A stretch of DNA of 45,770 nt from Firmicutes bacterium HGW-Firmicutes-12 (GTDB taxonomy: Bacteria > Bacillota > Peptococcia > DRI-13 > PHAD01), in contig PHAD01000016.1 in assembly GCA_002841595.1 (NCBI GenBank), forward strand, positions 2,062-47,831, in the 5' to 3' direction. Below are positions 1-9,365 of the stretch, piece after piece. The notes beneath the pieces were generated by a model, which had not been told where the DNA came from, did no database searches, and was given only the letters and a program-made list of their open reading frames with translations. Position numbers and translations under genes: made by a program. Position 1 is the stretch's first letter, and every line of letters begins with the position of its first letter.

Positions 1-30
1 ATGAAGGGAATATTCAAAGGAGGCAGATAA
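1..30 (+). other. possible 3' end of an upstream gene
   Basis: A reading frame open from the first base of the window ends at TAA (28-30) and is followed by a good intrinsic terminator. It may be the last codons of a gene that begins outside the window, or chance. Nothing in the ten codons identifies a product. Confidence 0.3.
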
Positions 31-61
31 TAGTATTAAGTAAAATTATCTGAAGATGAGC

Positions 62-106
62 AAAAACGGTCGTTGATATTAAGTATATCAGCAACCGTTT
101 TTTATT
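62..106 (+). terminator. intrinsic terminator of the upstream gene
   Basis: An inverted repeat (left arm about 62-78, right arm about 84-100, with G-U pairs in the middle) ends in a run of six T. It separates whatever lies upstream from the GH13 gene at 219. Confidence 0.7.
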
Positions 107-218
107 TTGATGATTTTTTCATGTGTTTCAACGAAGTTTCACTTTATCCTTGTAATGCTTGTATAAAATGATGCAATGAGTAAAAAATAGGCATAGTAAA
201 TATACAGGGGGTATTATT

Positions 219-2462
219 ATGCATCATCAAGTTCGCATTCATTATGATAATGCTAATGGCTTTTTAGATCCGGTAATGTGGGTTTGGGTAAGTGATGGGG
301 CAACACTGGAAAGAGAAGTTGAGGCAAGTGGTAGGGATGATTTTGGGGTATATTTTGATCTCGCTTATAATAGATCCAGTTTTAACATAATTTTCAAGGA
401 TGGAAAAGGGGAAGAAGTACGCTGGGAAGATGAAGACAAGAATAGATCTTTTCATAAGCACTTAGGTGAAGAGGCTTGGACAATGGCCGATCGGCATAAT
501 ATTTATAATGTACGTCCGGCCCAAACAGTTGGTAACGTGATAGATTACTATAATCTTATAAAGCATCTGATACCGCAAGAAAATTTTTACTTTCCCCAGA
601 CAGATGTTTCAGGTCTGGATATGCCTTCAATGCTAGGGGCTAATCTATTGACGGATGGATCGATTCTATTTGGTTTCTTTCATCCACGTGCAGCAAGAGT
701 ATATTTGGCAGGTAGCTTTAATAATTGGCAGTGTCCAGGGAGTCCAAGTCCTAATGCGGCCGAATTCATCGAAATGGAACTATATCGTGGATTCTATTAT
801 CAGCCCAATATCTGGTTAACTAGGATTACACCAGATCAGAGTAATGCGCAGATAGAGTATAAGTTCTTTATCCAGGGTGGATCTACTGATACAGAACGCT
901 TTGTCCCAGATCCATATACTAGAATGTTTAGTGATGATTATAAACATCGTAACTCGGTTATAGTTGATCCCACAATATTCATATGGACAGATCAAGAATG
1001 GAAAACACCAGCAGTGAATGAATTGATTTTATACGAGCTAAATATCTATGGTTTTACTGATAACGCATCGGAAATACCGGAGGATATTGAAGGTACGTTT
1101 AAGGGAGTGACCCACCGTATCAAGAACGGTTATTTTGGGAGACTCGGAGTAACAGCTCTGGCCTTAATGCCGACTGCGGAGGTTCCTGTCAAACGAGGCC
1201 TTGGTTACGAGCCTTGTACCTTTATGGCGGTGGAAAAGGATTTCGGTACACCCGATGATTTTCGGGAGATGATCAATGAGGCTCACCGACACGGATTAGC
1301 AGTGATGATAGATCAAGTATTTAATCATACTTCTAATGAGTTTAATCCTTTATGGAATCTCATTGATGATGGTTCTGGTCGGGGTGGCTTTTACTTCGCT
1401 GGTGAAACTATGTGGGGTAACAAAGTGGCTACCGGTAGAGATGAAGTTGATAATATGCTGATAGATTCCTGCAAGCACTTTATCAGAGAATATCATATAG
1501 ATGGTTTCCGTTTTGACGCTACCCATAGCTTTTTTCTAAACCATAAGCTGCTACATCGTTTGTCTCATGAAATCAAAGACAGTGGCTTTAAGTCTGATGC
1601 CGTCTTAATTGCTGAGAACCTACCAAATGAGAAGGATCTGAACCTACAAGGGTATAACGGTTATGCTCAGTGGTCTAATATTTTTCATGATAAGGTTAAA
1701 GCGTTGTTACGCGAAGGAGTGTATGAAAATATACCGAACAGCATCGACCATATGGGAACGATGATATATTTTAGCAAAGACTCGTTTGCTGCACATACAA
1801 ATAATGTAGTTAATTATTGTGAAAGCCATGATGAAAACAGCGTGCATTTTGAAGTGGCCACAACAGGGGCTAGCCATCTCCAGAATACGTTGATTAAAGA
1901 CCGCAAAGCGCGCTTGGGCTTGATGACAACAATGGTAGCCCTAGGCCAGCCCATGATCTATATGGGACAAGAATTTGGTGTAGAAAGGGAAAGAAATAAA
2001 ATACTAGTCGCTTGGGATAGCGAATCCGAGCAAAGTCGGAATTTCTACAAGTGGACATGTGGACTAATTAACCTGAGAAAGAATCATGAAGCCTTAAAAC
2101 TCAGTGGTTATAACCCCATTGATGATGGGAAGTTCTCTTGGATAATTGGTCCCTGGATGCACGGAAATAGAGGAGGAGGCAAAAGAGTAGTTGGCTGGAG
2201 GGTCAATGATAGCATGGATGAGAGGCTCCTGATAATGTTGAATTTTGAGAATCATGATGTCCCTGTAGAAGTAGATTTCCACACCCCAGGGCGTTGGGCT
2301 AAATTGGCCGATCTTAATCATGTCTGGAGTGAAAACCCAAGCGAACTTGAGGATGGATATAATGAGGCTGATGAAGGGATTTCTATAATAGAAACGGATG
2401 GATTGATGCCAGAATTCGTATTACCTCCTTATAGTGGTTTTATCTACAAACAGAATTCTTAA
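219..2462 (+). CDS. GH13 alpha-amylase/branching-enzyme-like glycoside hydrolase
   Basis: This 747-residue protein belongs to the GH13 alpha-amylase superfamily. All four conserved regions are visible: DQVFNH (365-370), GFRFDAT with the nucleophile Asp433, AEN with the acid/base Glu466, and ESHDE with Asp538. About 300 residues precede the barrel. They include an N-terminal segment (about 4-95, with a YDN...MWVWVSDG signature) resembling a pullulanase-type starch-binding domain, and a CBM48-like segment with AGSFNNWQ near 167-174. The layout fits an intracellular enzyme acting on branched or linear alpha-glucan; no signal peptide is seen. The exact reaction (amylase, branching enzyme or transglycosylase) cannot be read from the sequence. 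The ATG follows a GGGGG ribosome site. The next gene is a GH57 enzyme 43 bp downstream, and trehalose genes follow, so a storage-glucan/trehalose role is inferred. Confidence 0.85.
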   Translation: MHHQVRIHYDNANGFLDPVMWVWVSDGATLEREVEASGRDDFGVYFDLAYNRSSFNIIFKDGKGEEVRWEDEDKNRSFHKHLGEEAWTMADRHNIYNVRPAQTVGNVIDYYNLIKHLIPQENFYFPQTDVSGLDMPSMLGANLLTDGSILFGFFHPRAARVYLAGSFNNWQCPGSPSPNAAEFIEMELYRGFYYQPNIWLTRITPDQSNAQIEYKFFIQGGSTDTERFVPDPYTRMFSDDYKHRNSVIVDPTIFIWTDQEWKTPAVNELILYELNIYGFTDNASEIPEDIEGTFKGVTHRIKNGYFGRLGVTALALMPTAEVPVKRGLGYEPCTFMAVEKDFGTPDDFREMINEAHRHGLAVMIDQVFNHTSNEFNPLWNLIDDGSGRGGFYFAGETMWGNKVATGRDEVDNMLIDSCKHFIREYHIDGFRFDATHSFFLNHKLLHRLSHEIKDSGFKSDAVLIAENLPNEKDLNLQGYNGYAQWSNIFHDKVKALLREGVYENIPNSIDHMGTMIYFSKDSFAAHTNNVVNYCESHDENSVHFEVATTGASHLQNTLIKDRKARLGLMTTMVALGQPMIYMGQEFGVERERNKILVAWDSESEQSRNFYKWTCGLINLRKNHEALKLSGYNPIDDGKFSWIIGPWMHGNRGGGKRVVGWRVNDSMDERLLIMLNFENHDVPVEVDFHTPGRWAKLADLNHVWSENPSELEDGYNEADEGISIIETDGLMPEFVLPPYSGFIYKQNS

Positions 2463-2505
2463 CACCAAATAAAGGAATTCATGCGATAGGGAAAGGAAGA
2501 AGTTA

Positions 2506-4434
2506 ATGAAAAACATATATGTAATTATGGCCTTCCATGCACATGAACTACTCTGGGATCTACCTGAAAAGCTCCTTACTTATTTAGATGAAGATAATCC
2601 CATGAAAGAAGGCATTACTGAAGAGAATTATCTTAAAAAGAGAAAAGGAGAAGGCCGAGATATTTATTCTCAGTGCAGCAAATTAGGAGATATCCTGAAT
2701 GCACCAATGTGTGTTGATTATACAAATGAATTGCTCATTCAGATTAAGGGTGTAATGCCGGAGGTTTTTGAGGGTATGAAAAAGGACTATCAAAGACAAC
2801 GGCTTTATCCATTATATATTCAGGCACATCACAGCCATATTTCGCTGTTAGAGCCTAAGGAAATGACGCAAGAAATCCTTTGGAATATGCAGTATCTTCA
2901 TCAGGATATGGAGGTGCCTTATCCCAAATATAGCGGACTGTTCCCTACAGAAGATTCCTTTGATTCTAAAAAGATCTCGGCAATAGAGGATGCTAATATT
3001 GATTATGTTGTTTTCCCACATCTGGAGGAAGGAAAGGTTCACTATGAACTTGAAGGCGAAGGGGACTATGTGTATCAGCCTTTTTGGCTACAAGGGACTA
3101 GACGAAACATCCTAGCCCTTCCGCGTAATTTCCCTATATCCCAGGAAATATGGCGCCCAATAACTAAGATGAAACGTGATGAGGTTAAGTCACAGGGTTA
3201 CATGTTGGGAGACTTCGCAGTATTTGATAGCGAGTATTTGACCGGGGAACAGGAAAGCTACCCAATTAGCTTAGAGGTTGGGGTTGAAATGTACAAGGAT
3301 GTCCTCAGAAATGAGCTGGAAAAGGCCCCGGATGGAGGACTCCTCCTTTATGTGCAGGATTTGGAGTTGATGGATTACGGGGATATAGCGCTTGAAATCA
3401 TTGAAAAGGCTTGGCGGGATATCCTTGATGAAGGTGGACAAAAATACAATATTCATTTTAAAAGTCCTGATACTTATATTAATGAGGTTTTAAAACCGAT
3501 CGGATTAGAGAATCTACCGGTAGTCAAATTTAATAGAATTACCTGGGCCCCAGAAATACGTCTTATCCTCAGAGCAGATGGGCATTATCCCCCACTAGGA
3601 GTAAATAATGTTGGTCCTTATGACCTTAAGAAGACAGGCATATTTGATAATCCTCATGTCTTCTGGGAGAACGGTAAATACTATACAGGTGTTTTTGACG
3701 CATTACTTAACATATTTGATATATCTAACAATGTCCCAGTGGATATAGGGAAACTAGGAGATACAGAATATGAGCTGAAACGCGAAAGCCAAAATTCGCA
3801 AGTTATTATTTATCTGCGATTAATGAAAAGGGCCTGTAATTGGGGATGGCGACCAACGGAAGGCAGACAAAAACGGCCCTGTCTGCTAGGCTATTTGTTA
3901 TCTCAGGTACTCTTAGAAAAAATGCAGGATCGTCCAATTGCTCTTAACCTTATTAGGGATAGGCGTACAATAGATTCCCGTTGCTTTGTGGGTCTTTGTG
4001 AAGTATTAAAAGTTTTTATTGATAACAGAGTAGCCTATTTAAAATACGGATTAGATGAATACCGAAAAGAAAACAAGGACGATGATAATGAAAATCTTAA
4101 TGAGGCATATGTCCTGTTTGATAGCGTAGAAAAATGGAAAGGACTGGCTTTGGAAAAAGCAAAAGCCCTTTATATACAAAATCAAAAGGGCCTACCGGAC
4201 ATGTCACAGTTTCTTATTCTTTTACAGGAATACAGCCAGGCAGTATACATGGCTACTGATTATATCCAAAAGGTTTGGTCGAAGGTGCCAGATGTGGAGT
4301 ATATGGTAGATAAGATGTATCATTTTTTGTATGAACTATATCCACCACTCTTTCCAAGCATGATAAAGAGGATTGACAATATGCAGGAAACGGATATCGA
4401 AAAGTACTTTACCAAGGAAAAGGTCAAAGTTTAG
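2506..4434 (+). CDS. GH57 family glycoside hydrolase
   Basis: The 642-residue protein resembles GH57 retaining alpha-glucan enzymes (amylases, 4-alpha-glucanotransferases, branching enzymes). The N-terminus MAFHAHE matches the first conserved GH57 region. LFPTED holds a candidate nucleophile Glu149, and YVQDLE holds a candidate acid Asp285. The C-terminal 250 residues are a helical region typical of the longer GH57 proteins. No signal peptide is present, so it is probably cytoplasmic. The ATG sits behind a GGAAGAAG ribosome site, 43 bp after the GH13 gene, so the two are probably cotranscribed. Its last 11 bp overlap the tail of the convergent treZ gene. Substrate and product remain undetermined; transglycosylation and hydrolysis are both possible. 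Confidence 0.75.
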   Translation: MKNIYVIMAFHAHELLWDLPEKLLTYLDEDNPMKEGITEENYLKKRKGEGRDIYSQCSKLGDILNAPMCVDYTNELLIQIKGVMPEVFEGMKKDYQRQRLYPLYIQAHHSHISLLEPKEMTQEILWNMQYLHQDMEVPYPKYSGLFPTEDSFDSKKISAIEDANIDYVVFPHLEEGKVHYELEGEGDYVYQPFWLQGTRRNILALPRNFPISQEIWRPITKMKRDEVKSQGYMLGDFAVFDSEYLTGEQESYPISLEVGVEMYKDVLRNELEKAPDGGLLLYVQDLELMDYGDIALEIIEKAWRDILDEGGQKYNIHFKSPDTYINEVLKPIGLENLPVVKFNRITWAPEIRLILRADGHYPPLGVNNVGPYDLKKTGIFDNPHVFWENGKYYTGVFDALLNIFDISNNVPVDIGKLGDTEYELKRESQNSQVIIYLRLMKRACNWGWRPTEGRQKRPCLLGYLLSQVLLEKMQDRPIALNLIRDRRTIDSRCFVGLCEVLKVFIDNRVAYLKYGLDEYRKENKDDDNENLNEAYVLFDSVEKWKGLALEKAKALYIQNQKGLPDMSQFLILLQEYSQAVYMATDYIQKVWSKVPDVEYMVDKMYHFLYELYPPLFPSMIKRIDNMQETDIEKYFTKEKVKV

Positions 4435-6229
4435 ATTCGTAGATTATTAGCTGACCTTTAGTTAAGGTGTTCTTATCTTTTTCTACGGCTTTACCTCCGT
4501 AATCTTGTCGCTCGGAGTTAAAGATTACTTTTCCTTGAGAAGGCTCTATACGCGTAACTTCTAATCCTAGGTTGAAGACGGCTGTTACAAGGAGATCTTC
4601 ATTCCATCTTTTAATAGTAAGAATTTGCCTTGTCGGGATAGTCGTGACTTCCAAGTTCTTTTTATCTAGCTTCTTTAGGACAGGGTGAGATAGTCGTAGT
4701 TTAATAAGATCACGATAGTAATTATAAAGCCATGTGTTTTGTTCATCCCAACCATCTTTAGACTGAAGCTTAGATTTTAAAAAAGTATTGGGATCCTGTG
4801 GGTCAGGGAATTCACCCCAGCTAAACTGACTGAATTCCTTTCTCCGACCTTCTGATACTGCTTTTTGTAGGTGAGGGTCTTGGTAATCGGTAAAAAAGAG
4901 AAAAGGTCTTGTTTCCCCATACTCTTCTCCCATGAAGATTAGAGGAATATAGGCAGATATAAATACTACACCTGCCGCCGCTTTCAAGAAGGGGAAGTCT
5001 ACAAGTGTAGGTAATCTATCACCCTGGGCACGGTTGCCAATCTGGTCATGGTTTTGTATAGCTATCACAAATTGGTTACCAGGTCGGTTAGAACCGTCCG
5101 AACCTCGGTTTTTCTTCCAGAACCTAGAGTACTGACCGGTATAGAGGTAATTACTAAAAACCTTTATAAAGTTCTCAAAAGAGTCATAGTCCATGTAGTA
5201 GCCTTCATTTTCTCCTGTTAATGCCGTATGAAGAACGTGATGAAAATCATCTAGCCATTGAGCATCTAAGCCGTAACCACCCTCTTCTATTGATGTTATC
5301 AATTGTGCATTGTTTTCATCGCTTTCTGCTATAACTAGGCAATGGCGTTTTAATTGACTTGCTAGATAGTGTGCCGTTGTAGCGATCTCTTCTAGAATAT
5401 GAGGAGTAGAATCATCTTTGATAGCATGAACGGCATCCAAACGAAGTCCATCAAAATGATAGGTCTCAAGCCAATATCGGACATTATCGAGGACCATTTT
5501 TCTTGTGAATTCACAATATTTATCATCAAAGTTGACGGCCCGACCCCAAGGAGTTTGGTGTTTTTCAGTAAAGTATGGGCCGAAGAAGGAAAGGAAATTT
5601 CCTTCAGGGCCAAAATGGTTATAGACCACATCCAAAATAACAGCAAGATCATGCTGATGACACTGATCAATAAAAGCTTTTAGATCATCAGGGATGCCAT
5701 AATTATGATTTACACTGAAAAGATTAACTCCATCATAGCCCCAGTTCCATTTGCCCGGGGTCTGGGTTATGGGCATAATCTCTACTGCTGTAATACCTAA
5801 ATCAACAAGGTATGGGATTTTCTCGATAGCTTTTTGTAAGGTGCCTTCAGGAGTAAAAGTACCTACATGGAGTTCCATAATAATGAGCTCGTTTATGCTC
5901 TTACCTTTCCAGTTTCTATCTTGCCAATTATAGAGATCATGATCAACCACCTGTGAGAACCCATGTACACCGTTTGGCTGGAAGTAGGAATAGGGATCAG
6001 GATAGCTTTTTTTATCATCAAACCTAAACTTGTAAAGTAGATCTAAACCCAATCCGCTAACTTCTATTGTATAAATATGAGGCAGTTTTTCCAACATAGG
6101 GAGCTCGATTGTACCTTCTCCAGTCTTAATTAGGATATTAACGCTTTTCCTGTTGTAGGCAAAAGTATTGAACCGAACTATATTATTTTGACGGCTTATA
6201 ATTTCACCGCCCATTTTAATGCTAAACAT
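4424..6229 (-). CDS. treZ: malto-oligosyltrehalose trehalohydrolase (TreZ)
   Basis: TreZ (EC 3.2.1.141) cleaves maltooligosyltrehalose to free trehalose. The 601-residue protein has the family's N-terminal beta domain and a GH13 barrel with ELHVGTFTPEGT, LDVVYNHFG, the nucleophile Asp265 in LRLDAVHAI, Glu302 in IAESDEN and Asp395 in NHDQIGNR. DDFHHVLHTALTGE is characteristic of TreZ rather than of branching enzymes. Length is normal for the family. The ATG follows GAAGGATGAAAG. The gene is convergent with the GH57 gene (11-bp overlap) and divergent from the TreT-type gene. TreY, the usual partner that makes its substrate, is not in this window, so either treY lies elsewhere or another enzyme supplies the substrate. 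Confidence 0.9.
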   Translation of the reverse strand: MFSIKMGGEIISRQNNIVRFNTFAYNRKSVNILIKTGEGTIELPMLEKLPHIYTIEVSGLGLDLLYKFRFDDKKSYPDPYSYFQPNGVHGFSQVVDHDLYNWQDRNWKGKSINELIIMELHVGTFTPEGTLQKAIEKIPYLVDLGITAVEIMPITQTPGKWNWGYDGVNLFSVNHNYGIPDDLKAFIDQCHQHDLAVILDVVYNHFGPEGNFLSFFGPYFTEKHQTPWGRAVNFDDKYCEFTRKMVLDNVRYWLETYHFDGLRLDAVHAIKDDSTPHILEEIATTAHYLASQLKRHCLVIAESDENNAQLITSIEEGGYGLDAQWLDDFHHVLHTALTGENEGYYMDYDSFENFIKVFSNYLYTGQYSRFWKKNRGSDGSNRPGNQFVIAIQNHDQIGNRAQGDRLPTLVDFPFLKAAAGVVFISAYIPLIFMGEEYGETRPFLFFTDYQDPHLQKAVSEGRRKEFSQFSWGEFPDPQDPNTFLKSKLQSKDGWDEQNTWLYNYYRDLIKLRLSHPVLKKLDKKNLEVTTIPTRQILTIKRWNEDLLVTAVFNLGLEVTRIEPSQGKVIFNSERQDYGGKAVEKDKNTLTKGQLIIYESKL

Positions 6230-6244
6230 CTTTCATCCTTCTTT

Positions 6245-6273
6245 TTTAGTTAATGTATACATTTAAGTATAAC
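6245..6273 (+). promoter_or_regulatory. possible treT promoter with palindrome in the treZ-treT gap
   Basis: The divergent gap holds a perfect 12-bp palindrome AATGTATACATT (6252-6263). It falls in the 17-bp spacer between a weak -35 (TTTAGT, 6245-6250) and a -10-like TATAAC (6268-6273). A repressor site for one or both genes is plausible but unproven; the -35 is poor. Confidence 0.3.
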
Positions 6274-6314
6274 CATCAAATAAAAAATATTTCTGTTGAA
6301 AAAGGAGAAAAACT

Positions 6315-7553
6315 ATGGAAAAGGTGCAAATAGGAATAAAGAACTTTGAGGAGTACCGCCAATTCCTCGACAAGGATGTCGAAATCGAACTGGATTATTA
6401 TATACAATTGATGAAGGGTAAAAAAATAGCCATGGTAAATTCCACGGCTTATGGCGGCGGCGTGTCAGAAATTCTTCACTCTCTCGTTCCCCTGGCGCGG
6501 GATATGGGTATAGACATAGACTGGTGGGTAATAAAAGGAGCTGAAGAATTCTATTATGTAACTAAAGCTTTTCATAATTGCTTACAGGGACAAGAGGGTG
6601 AACTTTCAGATTGGGCTAAAAAAATTCTTGTTTACTATAATGAAATGAACGCTGAAGCAATGGCTGACTGGGATTATGATATTGTTGTAATTCATGACCC
6701 GCAACCTGCACCCTTAATTAATTATCGACATCCTCATGATAAAGCTAAATGGGTGTGGCGCTGTCATATTGATACCTCGACTCCCAACCAAGAATATTGG
6801 GATTTTCTATACCAATTCATAAGTAAATATGACTCTTGCATATTTACGATGAGGGATTTTGCAAATGAAGGTGATGTATTAAATAAACTAATTATTATCC
6901 CGCCTTCAATAGATCCCTTAAGCAACAAAAATACGGAGATAGGGATAGAGGAAGCGAAAAGCATAATAACTAAGTTCGGAGTAGATATTCATCGACCCTT
7001 GATTTCACAAATATCTAGATTTGATCCCTGGAAGGATCCGCTGGGTGTTATCGATGTATATAAAATAGTGAAGAAAGAATATCCAAGTGTTCAACTTTCT
7101 CTTGTGGGCTCAATGGCTACAGATGATCCGGAAGGATGGGAGTACCTGTACCGGACTTTGCGTAGGGCAGGGGAAGACTATGATATAGATATTGTGACTA
7201 ACTTCAACGGTGTTTCCAATCGTGAGGTTAATGCTTTTCAGACAGCTTCTCAGGTAATACTGCAAAAATCTATTCGCGAGGGATTTGGCTTGACAGTTGC
7301 TGAAGGAATGTGGAAGAGACGACCGGTTGTCGGAGGTAATACTGGTGGGATTAAATTACAAATTGATGATGAGATTAACGGGTATTTAGTTAATACAGTA
7401 GAAGAGTGTGCCGAAAGGGTGCTTAGCCTTTTGAGGAATCCAGGCTTAGGAGAACAAATGGGGGAAGACGGACGGGAAAAAGTACGTAAGAATTTCCTCT
7501 TAACCAGCCATATTCTTAAGTATTTGAAGCTTTTTGAAGAGTTATTGTCTTAA
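6315..7553 (+). CDS. treT: trehalose synthase, TreT-type glycosyltransferase
   Basis: This 412-residue GT4-fold enzyme resembles trehalose glycosyltransferring synthase (TreT, EC 2.4.1.245), which links an NDP-glucose to glucose and can run in reverse. Diagnostic stretches are NSTAYGGGVSEIL (about 42-54), SRFDPWKDPLGV, LVGSMATDDPEGWEYL and REGFGLTVAEG, which contains the GT4 EX7E motif (Glu322 and Glu330). The long N-terminal domain ahead of the GGG loop is also typical of this family. AAAGGAGAAAAACT precedes the ATG. It is transcribed away from treZ, so trehalose could be made or broken down by two different chemistries within 4 kb. A broader sucrose- or glucosylglycerate-type specificity cannot be excluded. 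Confidence 0.85.
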   Translation: MEKVQIGIKNFEEYRQFLDKDVEIELDYYIQLMKGKKIAMVNSTAYGGGVSEILHSLVPLARDMGIDIDWWVIKGAEEFYYVTKAFHNCLQGQEGELSDWAKKILVYYNEMNAEAMADWDYDIVVIHDPQPAPLINYRHPHDKAKWVWRCHIDTSTPNQEYWDFLYQFISKYDSCIFTMRDFANEGDVLNKLIIIPPSIDPLSNKNTEIGIEEAKSIITKFGVDIHRPLISQISRFDPWKDPLGVIDVYKIVKKEYPSVQLSLVGSMATDDPEGWEYLYRTLRRAGEDYDIDIVTNFNGVSNREVNAFQTASQVILQKSIREGFGLTVAEGMWKRRPVVGGNTGGIKLQIDDEINGYLVNTVEECAERVLSLLRNPGLGEQMGEDGREKVRKNFLLTSHILKYLKLFEELLS

Positions 7554-7577
7554 AGGTATATTTAGAAATCAAGTCCT

Positions 7578-7732
7578 TTATAGTAAATCAAAGTTGGGGA
7601 TGGGAGATATTAAAGTTTCTGCAAACATATTTGTAATTCCATCCCTCTTCAAATCAAGGAATAAGGTTTTGTATATTTTACTGCCTATGCTTTTACCAGT
7701 TAGATGGGGGTACATAGCTGTTCCAGGTATAA
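7578..7732 (-). pseudogene. acetyltransferase-like (GNAT) gene relic
   Basis: On the minus strand, directly downstream of the CLC gene, one frame translates to about 50 residues. They include MYPHLTGKSIGSKIYKTLF and then a helix and strand ending NFDLL before TAA. This resembles the acetyl-CoA-binding motif A of GNAT acetyltransferases (R/Q-x-x-G-x-G/A followed by a helix). No start codon with a ribosome site is present, and the frame is closed by a stop immediately upstream, so the N-terminal half is missing. I read it as the 3' remnant of a decayed gene. The opposing plus-strand ORF across this gap (7534-7770) shows nothing recognisable. Confidence 0.4.
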
Positions 7733-9313
7733 TTATTTTTTATCAAGGCATTCCCCAGCAAGATGAGTAAGCAGATTACTATCGGAGGTTTCGCTATTTT
7801 CACTGGTAAGTACAACAAGATGATCGCCAACATGAATAAGAGTATCACCTTTTGGAATGATTTCTGATTCACCTCTTTTTAAACTGACGAGTAAGCAGCC
7901 TTTTGGCCAGGAGATATCTTTAACTCTTTTACGATCAAGTTCCGAATTGAGACAGACGGGAATCTCCATAATAACTTTATTGTCGTGAGCATCTGGCTTA
8001 TATTCACTCCAACCATCTTTTTTCATTAAGCGTTCTAACAATACTTCATAGATGGGACGTGATTTTAGTAGATCTGAAACAAGGTAGGCGGACATTGAAA
8101 CAACAAGTGTTGCCAACAAATGATTGAAGGAACCGGTCATCTCTGTTAGTAGGATGCTTCCGGTTATGGGGGCTTTGATAATAGCTGTTAAGTAAGCAGC
8201 CATCGCATAAATAATAAAATTATGTAAATATTGTGGATTAACATTTAGGTACTTAATAATTAGTCCGCCGAAAATACTGCCTGAAAGAGCACCGATGACG
8301 AGTAGCGGTAGAAATATACCACCCGGCACACCAGAACCATAACTAAACATAGTAAAAAAGAACTTAAAGATAACAAGTATAACTAAGGTAGAAAGTGCAA
8401 TATTAAGGGTGCTCAATTCATTGATGAGGGTATCCCCTCCGCCTAATACCTGGGGTAGGAAAAAGCCGATTATACCTGCTGCTATAAGAGGGAGTATAGG
8501 ACGAAACTCAATAGGTAGGCCTGAATTTTGGTAAAAATTAAGAGATTTTTGCAGGCAATAATTGAAGTATACACCGAATAATCCCATTAAAAGACCTAGT
8601 ATAAGCAGATAAGGATAATGACTAAGAGGAAGTACAGGCAAATCAGCAAAATAAAAGACAGGCTTTTGGCCGAAAAAATGTCTTGAAACTAAATCGGCTG
8701 AAAGCGAGGCAGCCAACGCGGATGTAAGAAGAAGTGGGGAAAGGTTCTTATGCATTTCTTCGATAGCGAAGATTACACCTGCAAGAGGGGCATTAAAGGC
8801 AGCGGCTAAACCTGCACTTGTGCCGCAGGTAATCAGGTATTTTTCTTCTATTCGTAATCTTCCTAAATTTCGGCTCACCCCTTGGGCAATAGCAGCCCCC
8901 ATCTGAATAGAGGGTGCTCCTCGTCCGAGGGAAAGACCTCCTCCTACAGCTAAGAGGCTACCAATAAATTTACCGATTAGTACTGTAACCCAGTTAGATT
9001 TTATTCGGCCCCATATGATGCCCTTGACCTGCGGAATGCCGCTTCCACCCAGTAAAGGTTCTTTTTTACAGGCTCTACCAAGGAGATAACCAAGACATAT
9101 GAGGGCAAAAAACCAGATAGGAATTATCCACCAACTCCGGTTTTGCATAATATAATATACATTCCCACGTAAAGTTTCAGCGTGTACCAGCATTACTCTG
9201 TAAAAAACTATTACAGTTCCTGTTAATACACCAATTATAATACCCTCAAGAAAGAGGCGGAAGCGTAGGCTTAGCCAGTTTTCTAAAAGGTGCGATGTCT
9301 TACTTCGTCTCAT
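7733..9313 (-). CDS. CLC-family chloride transporter with C-terminal RCK_C domain
   Basis: A multi-spanning membrane protein of the CLC family (526 residues from this start). Visible hallmarks are the anion-binding loop GSGIP (90-94), AAFNAPLAGVIFAIEE with the proton-pathway Glu, and SGVPGGIFLP. The helix-N-terminus motif that is normally GREGP reads GRGAP (130-134), so the gating glutamate is Gly. About 80 C-terminal residues (IPVCLNSELDRKRVKDI... GDTLIHVGDHLVVLTS) form a TrkA_C/RCK_C-type ligand-binding domain. I chose ATG 9313, behind GGTGGTTAACA, because the longer frame opens at a TTG that is itself the -35 box of a near-consensus promoter. It diverges from trkA-trkH, suggesting linked ion homeostasis. 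Confidence 0.85.
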   Translation of the reverse strand: MRRSKTSHLLENWLSLRFRLFLEGIIIGVLTGTVIVFYRVMLVHAETLRGNVYYIMQNRSWWIIPIWFFALICLGYLLGRACKKEPLLGGSGIPQVKGIIWGRIKSNWVTVLIGKFIGSLLAVGGGLSLGRGAPSIQMGAAIAQGVSRNLGRLRIEEKYLITCGTSAGLAAAFNAPLAGVIFAIEEMHKNLSPLLLTSALAASLSADLVSRHFFGQKPVFYFADLPVLPLSHYPYLLILGLLMGLFGVYFNYCLQKSLNFYQNSGLPIEFRPILPLIAAGIIGFFLPQVLGGGDTLINELSTLNIALSTLVILVIFKFFFTMFSYGSGVPGGIFLPLLVIGALSGSIFGGLIIKYLNVNPQYLHNFIIYAMAAYLTAIIKAPITGSILLTEMTGSFNHLLATLVVSMSAYLVSDLLKSRPIYEVLLERLMKKDGWSEYKPDAHDNKVIMEIPVCLNSELDRKRVKDISWPKGCLLVSLKRGESEIIPKGDTLIHVGDHLVVLTSENSETSDSNLLTHLAGECLDKK

Positions 9314-9365
9314 TGTTAACCACCAGTCACTTTTGATATTAAAGTTAATTAGCGTTTCCAAAACT

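Noticed and set aside
7534-7770. 78-codon plus-strand ORF in the treT-CLC gap
   Set aside because: It overlaps both flanking genes, has no ribosome site and no recognisable motif; the opposite strand carries an acetyltransferase-like frame.
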